Of a stretch of 64,000 nt of DNA, positions 37,474 through 47,767 are shown in pieces. The notes under the pieces are model-generated. The model was not told the origin of the DNA. It ran no database searches and saw only the letters and a program-made list of their open reading frames with translations. Each line of letters begins with the position of its first letter. Position 1 is the first letter of the stretch. The position numbers were made by a program, and so were the translations under genes. The stretch comes from Staphylococcus rostri (GTDB lineage Bacteria; Bacillota; Bacilli; Staphylococcales; Staphylococcaceae). Where the stretch lies: the NCBI RefSeq assembly GCF_002902145.1, contig NZ_PPRF01000036.1, positions 16,541 to 80,540 of the forward strand. Direction: 5' to 3'.

Positions 37474-37750
37474 TGAACACATTCCCTCCTTCAATAAAGC
37501 GAGAAATCGTTATGGAACTGAGAAACGAGATAATCGCAATTAATAAGACTGAGTCCAAGAATGAGAACGTTCCGAATAACAAACTCAGTACACCTACGAT
37601 ACACATAACAATTGCACTGATCGCATCGAAGGCGACGACTCGATCTGCAGTAGTAGGTCCTTTAATAAGACGAAACAACGCGACGACTAAAGACACCGCA
37701 AATAACACGAGTGCCCCTGATAAGAAAAGTTGTGTCCATACTGAAATCAT
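37448..37750 (-). CDS. mnhF2: MnhF2, Na+/H+ antiporter subunit F
   Basis: This 100-residue protein has three helices, with the MrpF motif [15 protein letters not shown]. It overlaps mnhE2 by 4 bp and mnhG2 by 26 bp. It is a small membrane subunit required for assembly of the Mrp-type complex. Confidence 0.93.
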   Translation of the reverse strand: MISVWTQLFLSGALVLFAVSLVVALFRLIKGPTTADRVVAFDAISAIVMCIVGVLSLLFGTFSFLDSVLLIAIISFLSSITISRFIEGGNVFNGNNKRNY

Positions 37751-38229
37751 TTCGTCACCTCCAAAATAAGTGCCTCATATTGTTTGATACTCTTCAATAA
37801 GCTTTTCCGTTCTTTCTCTGTTAAATCAATCGCATGAATTAAAAAGATGTTAGGGTCTCTGTTCACTCTGATCACTGTGGAACCTGGCGTAATAATAACC
37901 ATAATTGTTAAAAAGGTGATAGCCCAATCCGACTCCAACTTTGTCTCATAACGCACAAGGCCTGGTGCCATTTTATGTGTACGGAACAAGACATAGTTGG
38001 CAATGGAAATCGTTGCGGTCATCAACTGATACAAATAAATCATTAAAAACTTAAATGCGACCCATATTTTTTTCGGATAAAACTCTTGATCGAAAAACTT
38101 ATGCAATAAATAGATAATAATTAAACCAATCAAATACCCTGAAATAAAGGTTGGAATGCGAAAGGCATCTTCATCTTGAAATAGTACCCATAGAATGGCA
38201 ATCATCATATTCAAACCGATTTGTCTCAT
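37747..38229 (-). CDS. mnhE2: MnhE2, Na+/H+ antiporter subunit E
   Basis: This 160-residue MrpE-type subunit has two or three N-terminal helices and a cytosolic C-terminal domain containing [10 protein letters not shown] and IHAIDLTE, both typical of the family. It directly abuts mnhD2. Confidence 0.93.
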   Translation of the reverse strand: MRQIGLNMMIAILWVLFQDEDAFRIPTFISGYLIGLIIIYLLHKFFDQEFYPKKIWVAFKFLMIYLYQLMTATISIANYVLFRTHKMAPGLVRYETKLESDWAITFLTIMVIITPGSTVIRVNRDPNIFLIHAIDLTEKERKSLLKSIKQYEALILEVTK

Positions 38230-39729
38230 CTAATGATCACCTCTCAAATCTGGGTTTACCATTTTTTCATACATATTGACGTCCATATTCATTTTAGTCG
38301 CAAGATCTGTCACTTGAATGAATATAGGTGCCATCAAACCGATTAGCAGTGTGACTGTCGTTAAAAACATAATAATATGCTTACGTACTGGTTTAATTGG
38401 CTTATAATCAATCACCGCACCTTTTGCTTCATTCCCTGTGTACATATGGAAGAAAATACGGAACAAGCTGAACATACCGATAAGACTTGTCACAATCATA
38501 AGACTCAAGCCAATATAGTGTTGATGTTCGACTGCACCAAGGAAAATCAATAATTTCCCGGGAAATCCACTAAATGGCGGTACCCCACCGATTGCTAAGG
38601 TCACAACGACAAACGCAACACCTAGCCAAGGTTCTTTTTTCGCTAAACCTTTTAGATAACGGTACTGACGATACCCTGTCGTATAGACCATAATACCGAT
38701 AATTAAAAATAATAAGCCTTTCACAATCATGTCATTCATCAAGTAGAAAATGGCACCGTTAATACCATCGACAGTATTCGTTCCTAATCCGAAAACGACA
38801 AAGCCGATAGATAAGATGACTTGATATGCCGCAATTTTTTTAATGTCTTTATACGCAATCGTTCCAACCGCACCGATAACCATTGTAATACAAGCCATAA
38901 CGACTAGCAGTGGCTCAACGACATCCCCACTTTGGTTAAAGATCAGTGTAAAGAAACGGATTAACGCATAGGCCCCGACTTTTGTCATCAATGATGCGAA
39001 GAGAGCCGCAAGCTCAGTATTGAGCACGGCATAGGCTTTCGGTAGCCACATGAATAACACTAACGCGGCCTTAGAACCGAATGCGACAACGAACGACATC
39101 GCAACAAGATGAATCGCTGTTGGGTCTTCCATTTCTTGTATGCGAATGGCGATATGCGTGTAGTTTAACGTACCGACTTGACGATATAACATACTGATAC
39201 CGACAAGAAAAATCCACGAACCGATGACGTTTAAGACAACATAGACGATACTCGCGCGTAATTGTTCAACGGATTGTCCAAGTGTGACTAACACGAATGA
39301 CGCTAATAACATAATCTCAAACATGACATAGAGGTTGAAAAGGTCGGACGTTAAGAACGAACCAATCACACCTGTTGTCAGGAAGAGAATAAATGATGGT
39401 AAGTAATAGCGACTTGCACGTTTTTCACCGCGACCAAAACCGAACATGACGATTGACCATACGATAAAGAAGGTTGTCGTCACGAGTAACAGGCTTAAGG
39501 CATCCCCTACGTATTGAATACCGAATGGTGCGGGCCAGCCTGAAAAATCTAGGACGATCGGTTTGTGACGCATGACGTACACGAGCATGTAAAGTGACGC
39601 AACGAACGATATGAACAACACAAATAGCGATAGGCGACGTGCGAGCTTCACTTGTTTATTGAATATACCGACGAGTAAGGCGCCAACAAGTGGTAACAGC
39701 AGTGGCAATGCGAGCAAGTTATCATTCAT
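38230..39729 (-). CDS. mnhD2: MnhD2, Na+/H+ antiporter subunit D (NuoM/N-like)
   Basis: This 499-residue proton-pumping-type subunit has about 14 helices, related to complex I NuoM/NuoN. The conserved membrane Glu is in FEIMLLASF and Lys residues in [16 protein letters not shown]. The ATG at 39729 is used because AGAGG lies 8 bp ahead; a GTG/ATG slightly upstream overlaps that ribosome site. It overlaps mnhC2 by 8 bp. Confidence 0.93.
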   Translation of the reverse strand: MNDNLLALPLLLPLVGALLVGIFNKQVKLARRLSLFVLFISFVASLYMLVYVMRHKPIVLDFSGWPAPFGIQYVGDALSLLLVTTTFFIVWSIVMFGFGRGEKRASRYYLPSFILFLTTGVIGSFLTSDLFNLYVMFEIMLLASFVLVTLGQSVEQLRASIVYVVLNVIGSWIFLVGISMLYRQVGTLNYTHIAIRIQEMEDPTAIHLVAMSFVVAFGSKAALVLFMWLPKAYAVLNTELAALFASLMTKVGAYALIRFFTLIFNQSGDVVEPLLVVMACITMVIGAVGTIAYKDIKKIAAYQVILSIGFVVFGLGTNTVDGINGAIFYLMNDMIVKGLLFLIIGIMVYTTGYRQYRYLKGLAKKEPWLGVAFVVVTLAIGGVPPFSGFPGKLLIFLGAVEHQHYIGLSLMIVTSLIGMFSLFRIFFHMYTGNEAKGAVIDYKPIKPVRKHIIMFLTTVTLLIGLMAPIFIQVTDLATKMNMDVNMYEKMVNPDLRGDH

Positions 39730-40066
39730 CGTCATCACCTCTCGTCAACATATCAATTTCATGTTCTTTTGTTACTTTGAATGTACGGTAGATGAGTACG
39801 AGTAAAAACGCAGTGATCGCAAAGCCGATAACAATTGCTGTCAGGACGATGGCTTGCAACAATGGATCGACATAGTTTTCATATCCTGAGACAATTAAAG
39901 GCTCTTTCTTGTCTAATGTATACTCGCCCATGCTCATAATAATTAAGTTACCCGCATAAGTGTAGATGGCGATACCAATAACGATACGTATTAAGTTGCG
40001 AGATAAAACCATATACGTTCCAATGAATACTAAAAAGCCGATAACAATAAGTAAGATAATATTCAT
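39722..40066 (-). CDS. mnhC2: MnhC2, Na+/H+ antiporter subunit C (NuoK-like)
   Basis: This 114-residue protein has three helices, homologous to NuoK, with the family segment [17 protein letters not shown]. It overlaps mnhB2 by 4 bp and mnhD2 by 8 bp. Confidence 0.93.
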   Translation of the reverse strand: MNIILLIVIGFLVFIGTYMVLSRNLIRIVIGIAIYTYAGNLIIMSMGEYTLDKKEPLIVSGYENYVDPLLQAIVLTAIVIGFAITAFLLVLIYRTFKVTKEHEIDMLTRGDDDE

Positions 40067-40488
40067 GATCGCCCTCCACCTAGTGATAAAATGGTTGTTA
40101 CGACAACGCCGACAACAACGAGTAAAATACCGAATTCAAACAGTGTAATTGTCGATAGATGTACTTCTCCAAGATATGGCAGATCGACGTGCCAATCTGT
40201 TTGATATAAGATGTTTTGCCCAAAGAAAACGGGCGCAATGGCTGTTCCTAATGAAATAAGTGCGCCGATAATCATCAACTGACGAAAATCAATCGGCAAG
40301 GCTTCTAACACTTTTCCAACGTCATACGCTAAAAACATTAATATAAATGCAGAGCTAATGACTAGTCCGGCAATAAAGCCACCACCGGGATTGTTATGAC
40401 CGGCAAAGAATAGGTAGAGGCCAAACGTTAAAATGATGAACATAACGAGACGTGTGACCGTCTTTAATACTAAATCATTCTCTTTCAT
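40063..40488 (-). CDS. mnhB2: MnhB2, Na+/H+ antiporter subunit B
   Basis: This 141-residue MrpB-type subunit has four helices, with the motif [13 protein letters not shown] diagnostic of the family. It overlaps mnhA2 by 14 bp. Confidence 0.94.
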   Translation of the reverse strand: MKENDLVLKTVTRLVMFIILTFGLYLFFAGHNNPGGGFIAGLVISSAFILMFLAYDVGKVLEALPIDFRQLMIIGALISLGTAIAPVFFGQNILYQTDWHVDLPYLGEVHLSTITLFEFGILLVVVGVVVTTILSLGGGRS

Positions 40489-42856
40489 CTTGACCCCTCC
40501 TATCTTTAAAGTTTAATAATGTGTAAATACCGAAACCGGCAATCATTAATACAAGTCCTTCTGCCATTGTATCTAGTGCACGGAAGTCACCCAGAATGGC
40601 GTTGACGATATTTTTACCGCCTGATTTTTCATAAGCATCATGATAATACACGGAAATCGTTTCTAAAGCATCTGCTTGTTGAATCATAAATACTAAGCCG
40701 ACAACCGTAACCGCCGTCATGAGTGATACGATGATTTTCACTGACTCCCGCTTCAAGTTAAATTGTCCACGTGGAATGTTTGGTAAGCGTGAGAAACTTA
40801 CGATAAAGAGTACCGTTGTAATCGTCTCCGTCACCAACTGAGTTAATGCTAAGTCAGGTGCACGCATTAGAATGAAAAACAACGCCACCGCATAGCCAAT
40901 GCCACCTGTTAAAATAACCATCGTCAGGCGTTGACGAATAAAGATTAAGGCGAACCCTATCAAAACAATCGTCACAAGTAATAACACGTGGAAAATGTGA
41001 TAATCCGTGACTTCAATGCGGTAAAGCTCAGGCACACCTACACGATACAGCCCGTACAGATTAATCAGGAAGTAAATTGAAAACGTCACGATAATATAAT
41101 AATTCAGTCGATTATTCATTAACGCACGTAATCCCCAACCTGAGTAGTTTTCAATAGATTGACCTGAATATTTCAAGACGTTTGGAAGTGTCCATTTTTC
41201 TGCTTTTTGTACAACGAACTTCATCAAGTCCACTCGTAGTACAATGATTGTTCCGACAATAATAATTGCCAAACTCATCATCAGTGGCGTATTAAATCCA
41301 TGCCAAGCTGCTAAATGAGGTGCATGTGATGTCGCTTCAGCAGTTACAACGACACTTGAAAATGCCGGTTCAATAATATATGTCCCAATCACGTTCGGTA
41401 CCACAAAAACAAATGGTAATAACACTGCTAAAACAATTGCTGGCAAAATAAATAACTTTGGTTCATGCAAATGTTTCTGAATACGTAATTCACCAAAGAA
41501 TGTGACCTTAATCATATTCAATGCATAAATAAATGTGAAAATACTTGCGACAAACCCAACTAAAGTAATGACTACCATACCAACCTTGTTAAAGGCACTC
41601 AGTTCATGGGCATGAATTAAGCCTTCAAAGAACATCTCTTTACTGATGAAACCATTTAAAAACGGTACACCTGCCATAGACAGAGATGCTGCAAACATCG
41701 CAACCATTGTTAAAGGCAAGTAACGACGTAGACCACCTAAATAACGAATGTCACGTGTTCCCGCTTCATGGTCGATTAAGCCGACACCCATGAACAGTGT
41801 TGCTTTGAATAGCGCATGGTTGAATAAATGGAAGATTGCTGCGAATAAAATATACGCGTAGGCTTCAAGCATGACACTATCCGTCGCTTTGGCAATGCCC
41901 CCACCGAGTCCGACCATCGACATAATCATACCGAGTTGACTAATGGTTGAGTACGCTAGAATTCCTTTCAAGTCACTTTGACGAATTGCTGTAAATGAGC
42001 CGTATATCATTGTTAATAAACCGACAAACGTCACACTATACGTATAAAAGTCGCTATACCCTAATATTGGCGTAAAGCGTAATAATAGAAATATCCCCGC
42101 TTTAACCATTGTCGCAGAGTGTAAATACGCGCTGACGGGTGTTGGTGCTGCCATTGCTTTCGGTAACCAGAAATGGAATGGCCATTGTGCTGACTTTGTA
42201 AAAGCCCCCAATAACAACATAACAATCATTGGAATAAATAATGGATGCGCTGCAATAGATTCACGTTGTGCAATTTGTTCCGTGATTGTATTCGTACCTG
42301 TCATCACATACAACATAATGAAACCAACAAACATTGCTAATCCACCGAAAACTGTCACCATAAATGACGTCATCGCACCTTGCTGACTTTCTGATCGATC
42401 ATACCAATAACTGATAAGTAAAAATGATGAGACACTCGTTAGTTCCCAGAAGACGTACAGTATTATCGTATTGTTAGATAGCACAATGCCAATCATACTG
42501 AACATGAATAAAATGAGATACGTAAAAAATCGAGGTAAATCATCGTGTTCATAAGATAGATATTGTGTTGCATAGAAGAAAACCGCAACACCGATAAGAG
42601 AAATGAGTAATGCAAAGAACAAACTCAAACCATCTAAACGCAGCACCATATTAATGTCATAGGCTGGTAACCAGCGATACGTTTCAGTGACGTAGTGATG
42701 GTTCAGAACTTGTGGAATATGATATATAAAGACACCTGAAGCAATTAATGGCGCAAGTAATGCTACAAAACCTGGCAACCGCTTCGTATGCCATTTCATC
42801 ATCATTATTAAAAGTGCCATCACCATTAATAATGCGATGAGTAAACCAATCAGCAT
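40475..42856 (-). CDS. mnhA2: MnhA2, Na+/H+ antiporter subunit A (NuoL-like)
   Basis: This 793-residue subunit is the largest. A NuoL-like core of 14 helices contains [13 protein letters not shown] and the antiporter Lys block [15 protein letters not shown]-terminal extension with the MrpA-specific DUF4040-like part ([13 protein letters not shown]) follows. The length matches staphylococcal MnhA2 (about 800) rather than MnhA1. It heads the operon A2-G2. The product exchanges cytosolic Na+/K+ for H+ and supports pH and salt tolerance. Confidence 0.94.
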   Translation of the reverse strand: MLIGLLIALLMVMALLIMMMKWHTKRLPGFVALLAPLIASGVFIYHIPQVLNHHYVTETYRWLPAYDINMVLRLDGLSLFFALLISLIGVAVFFYATQYLSYEHDDLPRFFTYLILFMFSMIGIVLSNNTIILYVFWELTSVSSFLLISYWYDRSESQQGAMTSFMVTVFGGLAMFVGFIMLYVMTGTNTITEQIAQRESIAAHPLFIPMIVMLLLGAFTKSAQWPFHFWLPKAMAAPTPVSAYLHSATMVKAGIFLLLRFTPILGYSDFYTYSVTFVGLLTMIYGSFTAIRQSDLKGILAYSTISQLGMIMSMVGLGGGIAKATDSVMLEAYAYILFAAIFHLFNHALFKATLFMGVGLIDHEAGTRDIRYLGGLRRYLPLTMVAMFAASLSMAGVPFLNGFISKEMFFEGLIHAHELSAFNKVGMVVITLVGFVASIFTFIYALNMIKVTFFGELRIQKHLHEPKLFILPAIVLAVLLPFVFVVPNVIGTYIIEPAFSSVVVTAEATSHAPHLAAWHGFNTPLMMSLAIIIVGTIIVLRVDLMKFVVQKAEKWTLPNVLKYSGQSIENYSGWGLRALMNNRLNYYIIVTFSIYFLINLYGLYRVGVPELYRIEVTDYHIFHVLLLVTIVLIGFALIFIRQRLTMVILTGGIGYAVALFFILMRAPDLALTQLVTETITTVLFIVSFSRLPNIPRGQFNLKRESVKIIVSLMTAVTVVGLVFMIQQADALETISVYYHDAYEKSGGKNIVNAILGDFRALDTMAEGLVLMIAGFGIYTLLNFKDRRGQDERE

Positions 42857-42879
42857 ATCTATGCCTCCTTCTTGTTAAG

Positions 42880-43431
42880 TTATAAATCAAGCGCAATCAT
42901 CGTCGGGGTATGCTTACTAGATTCACCGATAAACTTGAGTGTTTCTTGCGCAGTTTGATGTCCTAAATACTTCTGAATAATGGGAAGCGACACGCCTGAA
43001 CGATATGTATGATAGGCAAAAGTTTTTCGCAATGTCGTTAGCCCTATATGTGGGATGCCTACTTCAGTCGCTGCCGCATGAACGATACGATATGCTTGTT
43101 GACGACTCAATCCCTTTTTCGTCCTTTTCGATTGAAACAACAAATCATGCGATATAAGTGCTTCTGTATCAATATATGCTTGTAACTCTTGACGCAACGT
43201 TTCAGGTAAGACCACGTGCACTTCATGCGCCGCACAGACTTCCCAATGCGTAATAATTTGGTTACGCTCTGTCATAATATCCGCAACTGTTAAATGAAGT
43301 AAGTCATTTAATTTAATACCCGTATGAATCGCAAATTTAAACAATAAATAATCACGCTCAGAATGTGCTTTTAATGCACAATACAAGTTTTGAATATCTT
43401 CATGATGTTTGATTGGATCAACGCAATTCAT
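42880..43431 (-). CDS. Degenerate tyrosine-recombinase-fold protein upstream of mnhA2
   Basis: This 183-residue protein is the catalytic domain of a XerC/phage-type integrase without an N-terminal arm. The fold motifs are recognisable (HTGIKLNDLLHL, LTTLRKTF, YLGHQTAQETLKF), but of the six usual catalytic positions, Arg I is Lys40, the His of HxxR is Thr132, and the nucleophile Tyr is Phe167. Arg135 and His158 remain. It should not cleave DNA and may bind DNA or regulate mnh2, whose first gene begins 23 bp downstream. The start follows GTGAGGTGAG. Confidence 0.8.
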   Translation of the reverse strand: MNCVDPIKHHEDIQNLYCALKAHSERDYLLFKFAIHTGIKLNDLLHLTVADIMTERNQIITHWEVCAAHEVHVVLPETLRQELQAYIDTEALISHDLLFQSKRTKKGLSRQQAYRIVHAAATEVGIPHIGLTTLRKTFAYHTYRSGVSLPIIQKYLGHQTAQETLKFIGESSKHTPTMIALDL

Positions 43432-43569
43432 GCTACTCACCTCACTTATATGTTCCTTATACAATAATATAGGATATTTATGTCACATAAAAGGTTTTTA
43501 ACTTGATGAATTTTTTGAATACGCTAACATTTCAAGTTACAAAATACAATATCCCTTGCCGCTCAGTGT

Positions 43570-43583
43570 TGTATACGTTTACA
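43570..43583. promoter_or_regulatory. Possible CcpA (cre) site or palindromic operator
   Basis: TGTATACGTTTACA matches the cre consensus with one mismatch. It lies about 85 bp before the DUF1659/DUF2922 pair and about 140 bp from the recombinase-like gene start, so it could affect either. It is isolated pattern evidence only. Confidence 0.3.
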
Positions 43584-43666
43584 CATAGATTTAAAAATTT
43601 TTTCAATTTGGACTGTCCCTTTTTAGCGCGCCATATCGATATATAGTGTGAAAGGAGGTGGCAACC

Positions 43667-43873
43667 ATGAATACGAAAAATATCTCACTTATTTTGACAC
43701 AAAGTACGACATCCCCTGACGGCAAAACAGTGAAAACATCACGCCGCATTAATAACTTAAACCCCGAAGCAAGCACGGATGACTTCCGCAAGTTAGCAGC
43801 AGCCATTGAAGCTTTAACTGGTGAACATTATGACCAGCTTGAAGTGGTAAAGACATCAACAATCAATGTATAA
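43667..43873 (+). CDS. DUF1659 family small protein
   Basis: This 68-residue protein of the DUF1659 type is partnered with a DUF2922 gene 14 bp on, as seen across Bacillales. The segment ASTDDFRKLAAAIEALTG is characteristic. Function unknown. A near-perfect AAAGGAGG ribosome site precedes the ATG. Confidence 0.8.
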   Translation: MNTKNISLILTQSTTSPDGKTVKTSRRINNLNPEASTDDFRKLAAAIEALTGEHYDQLEVVKTSTINV

Positions 43874-43887
43874 AGGAGCTGATTCTC

Positions 43888-44103
43888 ATGAACACGAAAA
43901 CACTAGACATCACATTCGACACCGCACAACAAAAACCAATTCGCCTTTCATTACCTAAAATCAATCAAGCACTCACAAAAGAACTCGTCGCCGCACAGGC
44001 AGATAAAATTTTAAAACTCAACATCTTATCCCCACCCGGCATGCAAGTCACACAAGTGAAAACAGCACAAGTGACTGACAAAACGATCACAATTCTCTTC
44101 TAG
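43888..44103 (+). CDS. DUF2922 family small protein
   Basis: This 71-residue protein has two short beta/alpha units, including KPIRLSLPKI. It is encoded directly after the DUF1659 gene with its own AAGGAG site, then a strong terminator. Function unknown. Confidence 0.8.
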   Translation: MNTKTLDITFDTAQQKPIRLSLPKINQALTKELVAAQADKILKLNILSPPGMQVTQVKTAQVTDKTITILF

Positions 44104-44107
44104 TCCG

Positions 44108-44150
44108 AAAAAGCAGCAATGCACATCTATTCGTGCATTGCTGCTTTTTT
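44108..44150. terminator. Bidirectional terminator between DUF2922 gene and the 77-residue protein gene
   Basis: The 17-bp perfect stem AAAAAGCAGCAATGCAC/GTGCATTGCTGCTTTTT has an 8-nt loop and T runs on both strands. Confidence 0.9.
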
Positions 44151-44158
44151 GTCGTTTA

Positions 44159-44392
44159 TCATGCATATCGTGGTCTGAAGCGTACTTCATCGCCATAAAA
44201 CACTTTCCGTCTGCCTAATTTCTCACAGATGGCATATTTTTCATACACTTCAACAACTCTTGCTAATGTTTTATAAGACTTTGCGGTATTAAGCACTTCT
44301 ACATATTGTCCAACGCCCAGTTCGGACACATTCTTAACATTCACAAAAAACATTTGCTCATCCAGTACACGGACGATTTCATGTTGCGCCAT
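44159..44392 (-). CDS. Conserved hypothetical small beta-rich protein
   Basis: This 77-residue protein is basic at the C-terminus (GRRKVFYGDEVRFRPRY). The spacing of strands (VGQYVEVLN, ARVVEVYEKYAICEK) suggests a small SH3- or OB-like barrel. I do not recognise a family. The start MAQHEIV follows GTGGTGATAATA. It is convergent with the DUF2922 gene. Confidence 0.6.
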   Translation of the reverse strand: MAQHEIVRVLDEQMFFVNVKNVSELGVGQYVEVLNTAKSYKTLARVVEVYEKYAICEKLGRRKVFYGDEVRFRPRYA

Positions 44393-44596
44393 TATTATCA
44401 CCACACTTCTAGTCTTTACTTATACTTTAACCATCCACATTCGTTTTATTTCATCTTTAGTATCTGAAGTTCCTGTCACACTATCACTCATCATTACTAA
44501 AGTTATGTCATCCATAATCATTTTATCGCTAAAATTTTTAACAAACTGTATAATATTCATCATAACTTATCAAAACAGTAAAAGGAAGTATCATTT

Positions 44597-45532
44597 ATGT
44601 TGTTATCATTCATCATTTTAGGCTTAATTGCCGGTGCCGTCGTTCCCGTTCAAACTTCTGTCAATACACGCCTGAGTCAATATACACAATCAGCATTTTA
44701 TGCGTCGGCTATTTCATTTTTAGTAGGTACACTTTCTTTAGTCCTATTAACGCTCGTTACACAACCTCGTTATTTCACATCTCATGCATTTGCTTCGTAT
44801 ACAATTGACTATACTTGGTTTGTCGGTGGCCTGATGGGCGTTATTTTTTTAACAGCCAACTTATTCCTTTTCCCTAAAATAGGCGCATCGTTAACGGTTG
44901 TAACAACTATAACTGGTCAATTATTAATGGGTTGTTTGATTGATACTTTTGGATGGTTTCATGTCACGCCTCAACCATTTACATTCATTAAAGGGGTCGG
45001 TCTCCTACTTCTTATTGTTGGTATCGCATTAATGAATATCCAACGTCGCCAAGCATTCATGAAACAGCCTACACAAAATATTGTTCCTTGGCTTGTACTC
45101 GGCTTAATCTTTGGCTTTGCACCGCCTATTCAAGCGGCAATTAACAGTGCACTCGGCCAATCTGTTGGGTCACCTATCTTTGCGGCACTTGTGTCATTTA
45201 CTGTCGGTGCTGTCACACTATTCGTAATCACTGCCATCACACATCGTCGGTTTAACATTCTGCGGGTACACCCTGAATACGGTTCCCTTCGTTGGTGGCA
45301 TTTTCTGGGTGGTATACTTGGCTTATTATATGTCGTAACGAACATCATACTAACTGCACAGATTGGTGTCACTTACACTTTAATTACTGTCATGTTAGGC
45401 CAAATTGTAATCAGCCTTATCATTGATCACTTCGGCTTACTCGGTATTACTCCACGCAAAATCAGTCAACAACGTATTATGGGCTTAATCATCATTTTAT
45501 TGGCGATTTGTCTTATCCAATTTGTCCATTAA
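44597..45532 (+). CDS. DUF606 (YdcZ-like) DMT-superfamily membrane protein, tandem duplicated
   Basis: This 311-residue protein has ten helices in two homologous halves, each starting with an L(I/G)xGxxxPxQxxxNxxL pattern (VPVQTSVNTRLSQ and PPIQAAINSALGQ). DUF606 proteins are small drug/metabolite-type transporters, usually encoded as one five-helix unit; here two units are fused. The substrate is unknown. It is a single gene with AAAGGAAG upstream. Confidence 0.8.
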   Translation: MLLSFIILGLIAGAVVPVQTSVNTRLSQYTQSAFYASAISFLVGTLSLVLLTLVTQPRYFTSHAFASYTIDYTWFVGGLMGVIFLTANLFLFPKIGASLTVVTTITGQLLMGCLIDTFGWFHVTPQPFTFIKGVGLLLLIVGIALMNIQRRQAFMKQPTQNIVPWLVLGLIFGFAPPIQAAINSALGQSVGSPIFAALVSFTVGAVTLFVITAITHRRFNILRVHPEYGSLRWWHFLGGILGLLYVVTNIILTAQIGVTYTLITVMLGQIVISLIIDHFGLLGITPRKISQQRIMGLIIILLAICLIQFVH

Positions 45533-45550
45533 CTTGCGACAACATCGGGA

Positions 45551-45670
45551 ATGGGACAGGAACCTCTTTATTTCAGTCCCACCTCGGCAAGGCTGAGTAG
45601 GCGTGAAAAAGCTTATAAAAGCGTATTTTCATGCCAGTCAGCTACTGCCATCTACATATTAAATTGAAGG
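45551..45670. repeat. Dispersed intergenic repeat, inverted copy
   Basis: This reads as the reverse complement of the core of copies 27454-27620 and 63864-64000, containing TAGGCGTGAAAAAGC, AAAAGCGTATTTTCATG and GCTACTGCCAT in order. It is somewhat diverged and lies between the DUF606 gene and the adaptor pseudogene. Confidence 0.75.
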
Positions 45671-45822
45671 TCACTATTAACTTCTCAACGCCATTTTCTG
45701 TTGCCTACATAATCTGAATATCTGTCATATTCATCACACCAAGCATTCATCTTTCGCAGCTTGCGTCTCCATTTTTCCTTTGTATAATAATAGCCATCTT
45801 GCCATCGAAAGAGGTGTCGATT

Positions 45823-46727
45823 ATGACTAAGAAAACAAAACTTTTCCTATCAGTGTTCAGTTCATTCGTATTGATAACCCTTATATGTGCGACTTATTAT
45901 GTCATACAAAACATGAAAAACACTGATATACAAACGGTTGAAGCACGTTTAACCTTTCCCTATCACACAAGTGGTATTGTGCAATCAGACTATTACTATC
46001 CCGTCACTTTTCAACCACAGTTTGGGCAAATACACGAAATTCACGTTAAGAATGGGCAACAAGTCTCCAAAGAAACACCGCTCCTCACATACTACAATCC
46101 GCTTAAAATCCCCGAAATTAACGCGTTATCTTCACTTTCCACACAATTTCATACTGCGCGAGAAGCTTATGAATGTCTCCGAGATCTCGTCAAATTAAAG
46201 ACGGAACTCTACACAACCATTCAAACACCTGTTCAAGGAATCGTGCGTTTGCATGAAATTGTACCTTCAAAAAAAATTCAATAATCTTAGAAATACAATC
46301 AAAAACACAACATATTATTATAGATTTGCCTGAAGCGTTTTATACAAAAATTGGCACTCAAACAAACGTTATTTTAGTTCAATCTGGAACACATAAACCC
46401 GTCACAGGGCACATCACTACTATAACGACGCCACCTTCTAATTCTATTTCCAACAAGCAAAATACGTCTTATCAAGCTACCATTAAGACCGATAAAAACT
46501 ACCCTATCGGTACACATTTTACGGTCTATTTGGGTCAACCTAAAATGGTATTGCCATCTGATATTTTATTCCATAAAAATTATGTTGTGATTCATAAAAA
46601 CGGGAAATATGTTAAACGTATAATAAATTATGATAAAATAAATGAGCAACTTATAATTAAAAGCGGGATATTTGCTGGTGAGAAAATTGTCCGAAATCCT
46701 GATGAAACAGCATTAAAAATCAAGTAA
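45823..46727 (+). pseudogene. Efflux adaptor (HlyD/YknX-like), frameshifted at an A8 tract
   Basis: The first frame (45823-46284) encodes a membrane anchor, a lipoyl-type half (GQIHEIHVKNGQQVSKETPLL), a short helical hairpin and the second lipoyl half (IQTPVQGIVRL), then stops. The second frame (to 46727) continues the same protein: beta-barrel and membrane-proximal domains with VILVQSGTHKPVTG and VLPSDILF. The switch falls at eight A residues (46269-46276); one extra A joins the frames. No cognate ABC transporter is adjacent. It could be a pseudogene, a phase-variable gene or a slippage site. Confidence 0.75.
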
Positions 46728-47340
46728 TTATGCACCCAATCAACTTAGACTTTTAGCATGTATGTTTCTAGTTGTTATTAAAACCACACATAACGATAAA
46801 TATGCTTGAATGGATATGACCGTTTGACAGCCTACAAATAGGTCGTATAGAACCAACATCAATTACTCTTAGAATTGTACCTCCTTCATTAATAAGCACA
46901 TTTCCAAACATTCAAATACAGTACTCGAAATAACATACCTTTTACCGGACATCATCAATCATAAGACATGTTTTATTTAAGATATAATGATATTTTTAGT
47001 CAAAAACTTACTAATATAACAATGATATTTTAAGTTATTTATGTTTTTATGAAACGGGCAAAATAATTTTGCTATAATGTGTGAGACTGGGACATGACAG
47101 TATGCTACTAATCACATCAACTGATGCAGTTAGTAGTAGGTGACTGAGGGCTGGGACACAATAAATTTAAGCATTGGGAAACCTATAAACGGTGTTTCAA
47201 CCTCTTCTGCTCACCTTTGCCTGGGGAGACAAATACAACCTTTTTTAATGATATTTCTGTCCCACTCTACATATTATGGGCACACTCGATTGTATAAGTG
47301 AAGCATTTTTTACTGATGTATTATCTAGGAGGCTATTGCA
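46728..47340 (+). other. Long upstream region of sarA carrying a repeat
   Basis: These 613 bp have no supportable gene. A TATAAT at about 47074-47079 (extended TTGCTATAAT) is a plausible promoter, and the sarA ribosome site (TAGGAGG) is at 47327-47333. In S. aureus sarA has three promoters over about 800 bp, and the equivalents should lie here. Bases 47091-47273 are a composite of the GGGACA/GGGAAACC dispersed repeats, so they separate the distal promoter from sarA. Confidence 0.6.
47091..47273. repeat. Composite dispersed repeat upstream of sarA
   Basis: The segment holds GACTGGGACAT, then GGGCTGGGACACAATAAA, then TGGGAAACCTATAAA, and ends TTCTGTCCCACTC, which pairs with the opening GGGACA blocks. 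It shares cores with 15905-15945 and more loosely with the other copies. An internal inverted pair TACTAATCA...TTAGTAGTA is also present. Confidence 0.6.
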
Positions 47341-47712
47341 ATGACTGTATCAAAAATTAAAAATTGTTTCGAACTTTTAACAATGGTAACGTATGCTGAT
47401 AAATTAAAAAGCATGATAAAGAAAGAATTTCATATGACTTTTGAAGAATTCGCAGTGCTTACACACATAAGTCATAAAATTGAACCTGAATATTTCTTAA
47501 AAGATATTATTAACAACCTTAATTACAAGCAGCCACAAGTTGTAAAAGCTGTAAAAAATCTTTCACAAGATGGTTACTTTAATAAGCGTCGTAACGAGCA
47601 TGATGAACGTACAGTCCTTATCTTAGTGGATGATGGACAGCGCAAAAAAATCAATGCACTTTTAGATCAGGTTAACTCCAAAATTAAAGAATCGAACATT
47701 AAACCAAACTAA
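47341..47712 (+). CDS. sarA: SarA, global virulence regulator
   Basis: This 123-residue winged-helix protein has strong blockwise identity to S. aureus SarA (124 residues): [46 protein letters not shown] and [13 protein letters not shown]. The single Cys (C9), a redox switch in S. aureus, is kept. SarA binds AT-rich DNA and mRNA, controlling agr, proteases, adhesins and biofilm. It follows TAGGAGG and is monocistronic, ending at a strong terminator. Confidence 0.97.
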   Translation: MTVSKIKNCFELLTMVTYADKLKSMIKKEFHMTFEEFAVLTHISHKIEPEYFLKDIINNLNYKQPQVVKAVKNLSQDGYFNKRRNEHDERTVLILVDDGQRKKINALLDQVNSKIKESNIKPN

Positions 47713-47714
47713 TC

Positions 47715-47764
47715 AAAAGCCATATATTGAAAGATGCGTAGACACCTTTCAATATATGGCTTTT
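47715..47764. terminator. Bidirectional terminator after sarA
   Basis: The long stem AAAAGCCATATATTGAAAG/CTTTCAATATATGGCTTTT lies between convergent stops. Confidence 0.9.
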
Positions 47765-47767
47765 AAA

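Noticed and set aside
42880..43431. Active integrase that could mobilise the AAA+ island
   Set aside because: Three of its key catalytic residues are replaced, and it is separated from the island by the whole mnh2 operon.
43888..44150. CRISPR-like or array structure near the small proteins
   Set aside because: Only a single perfect terminator hairpin is present; no regularly spaced repeats were seen here or elsewhere in the window.
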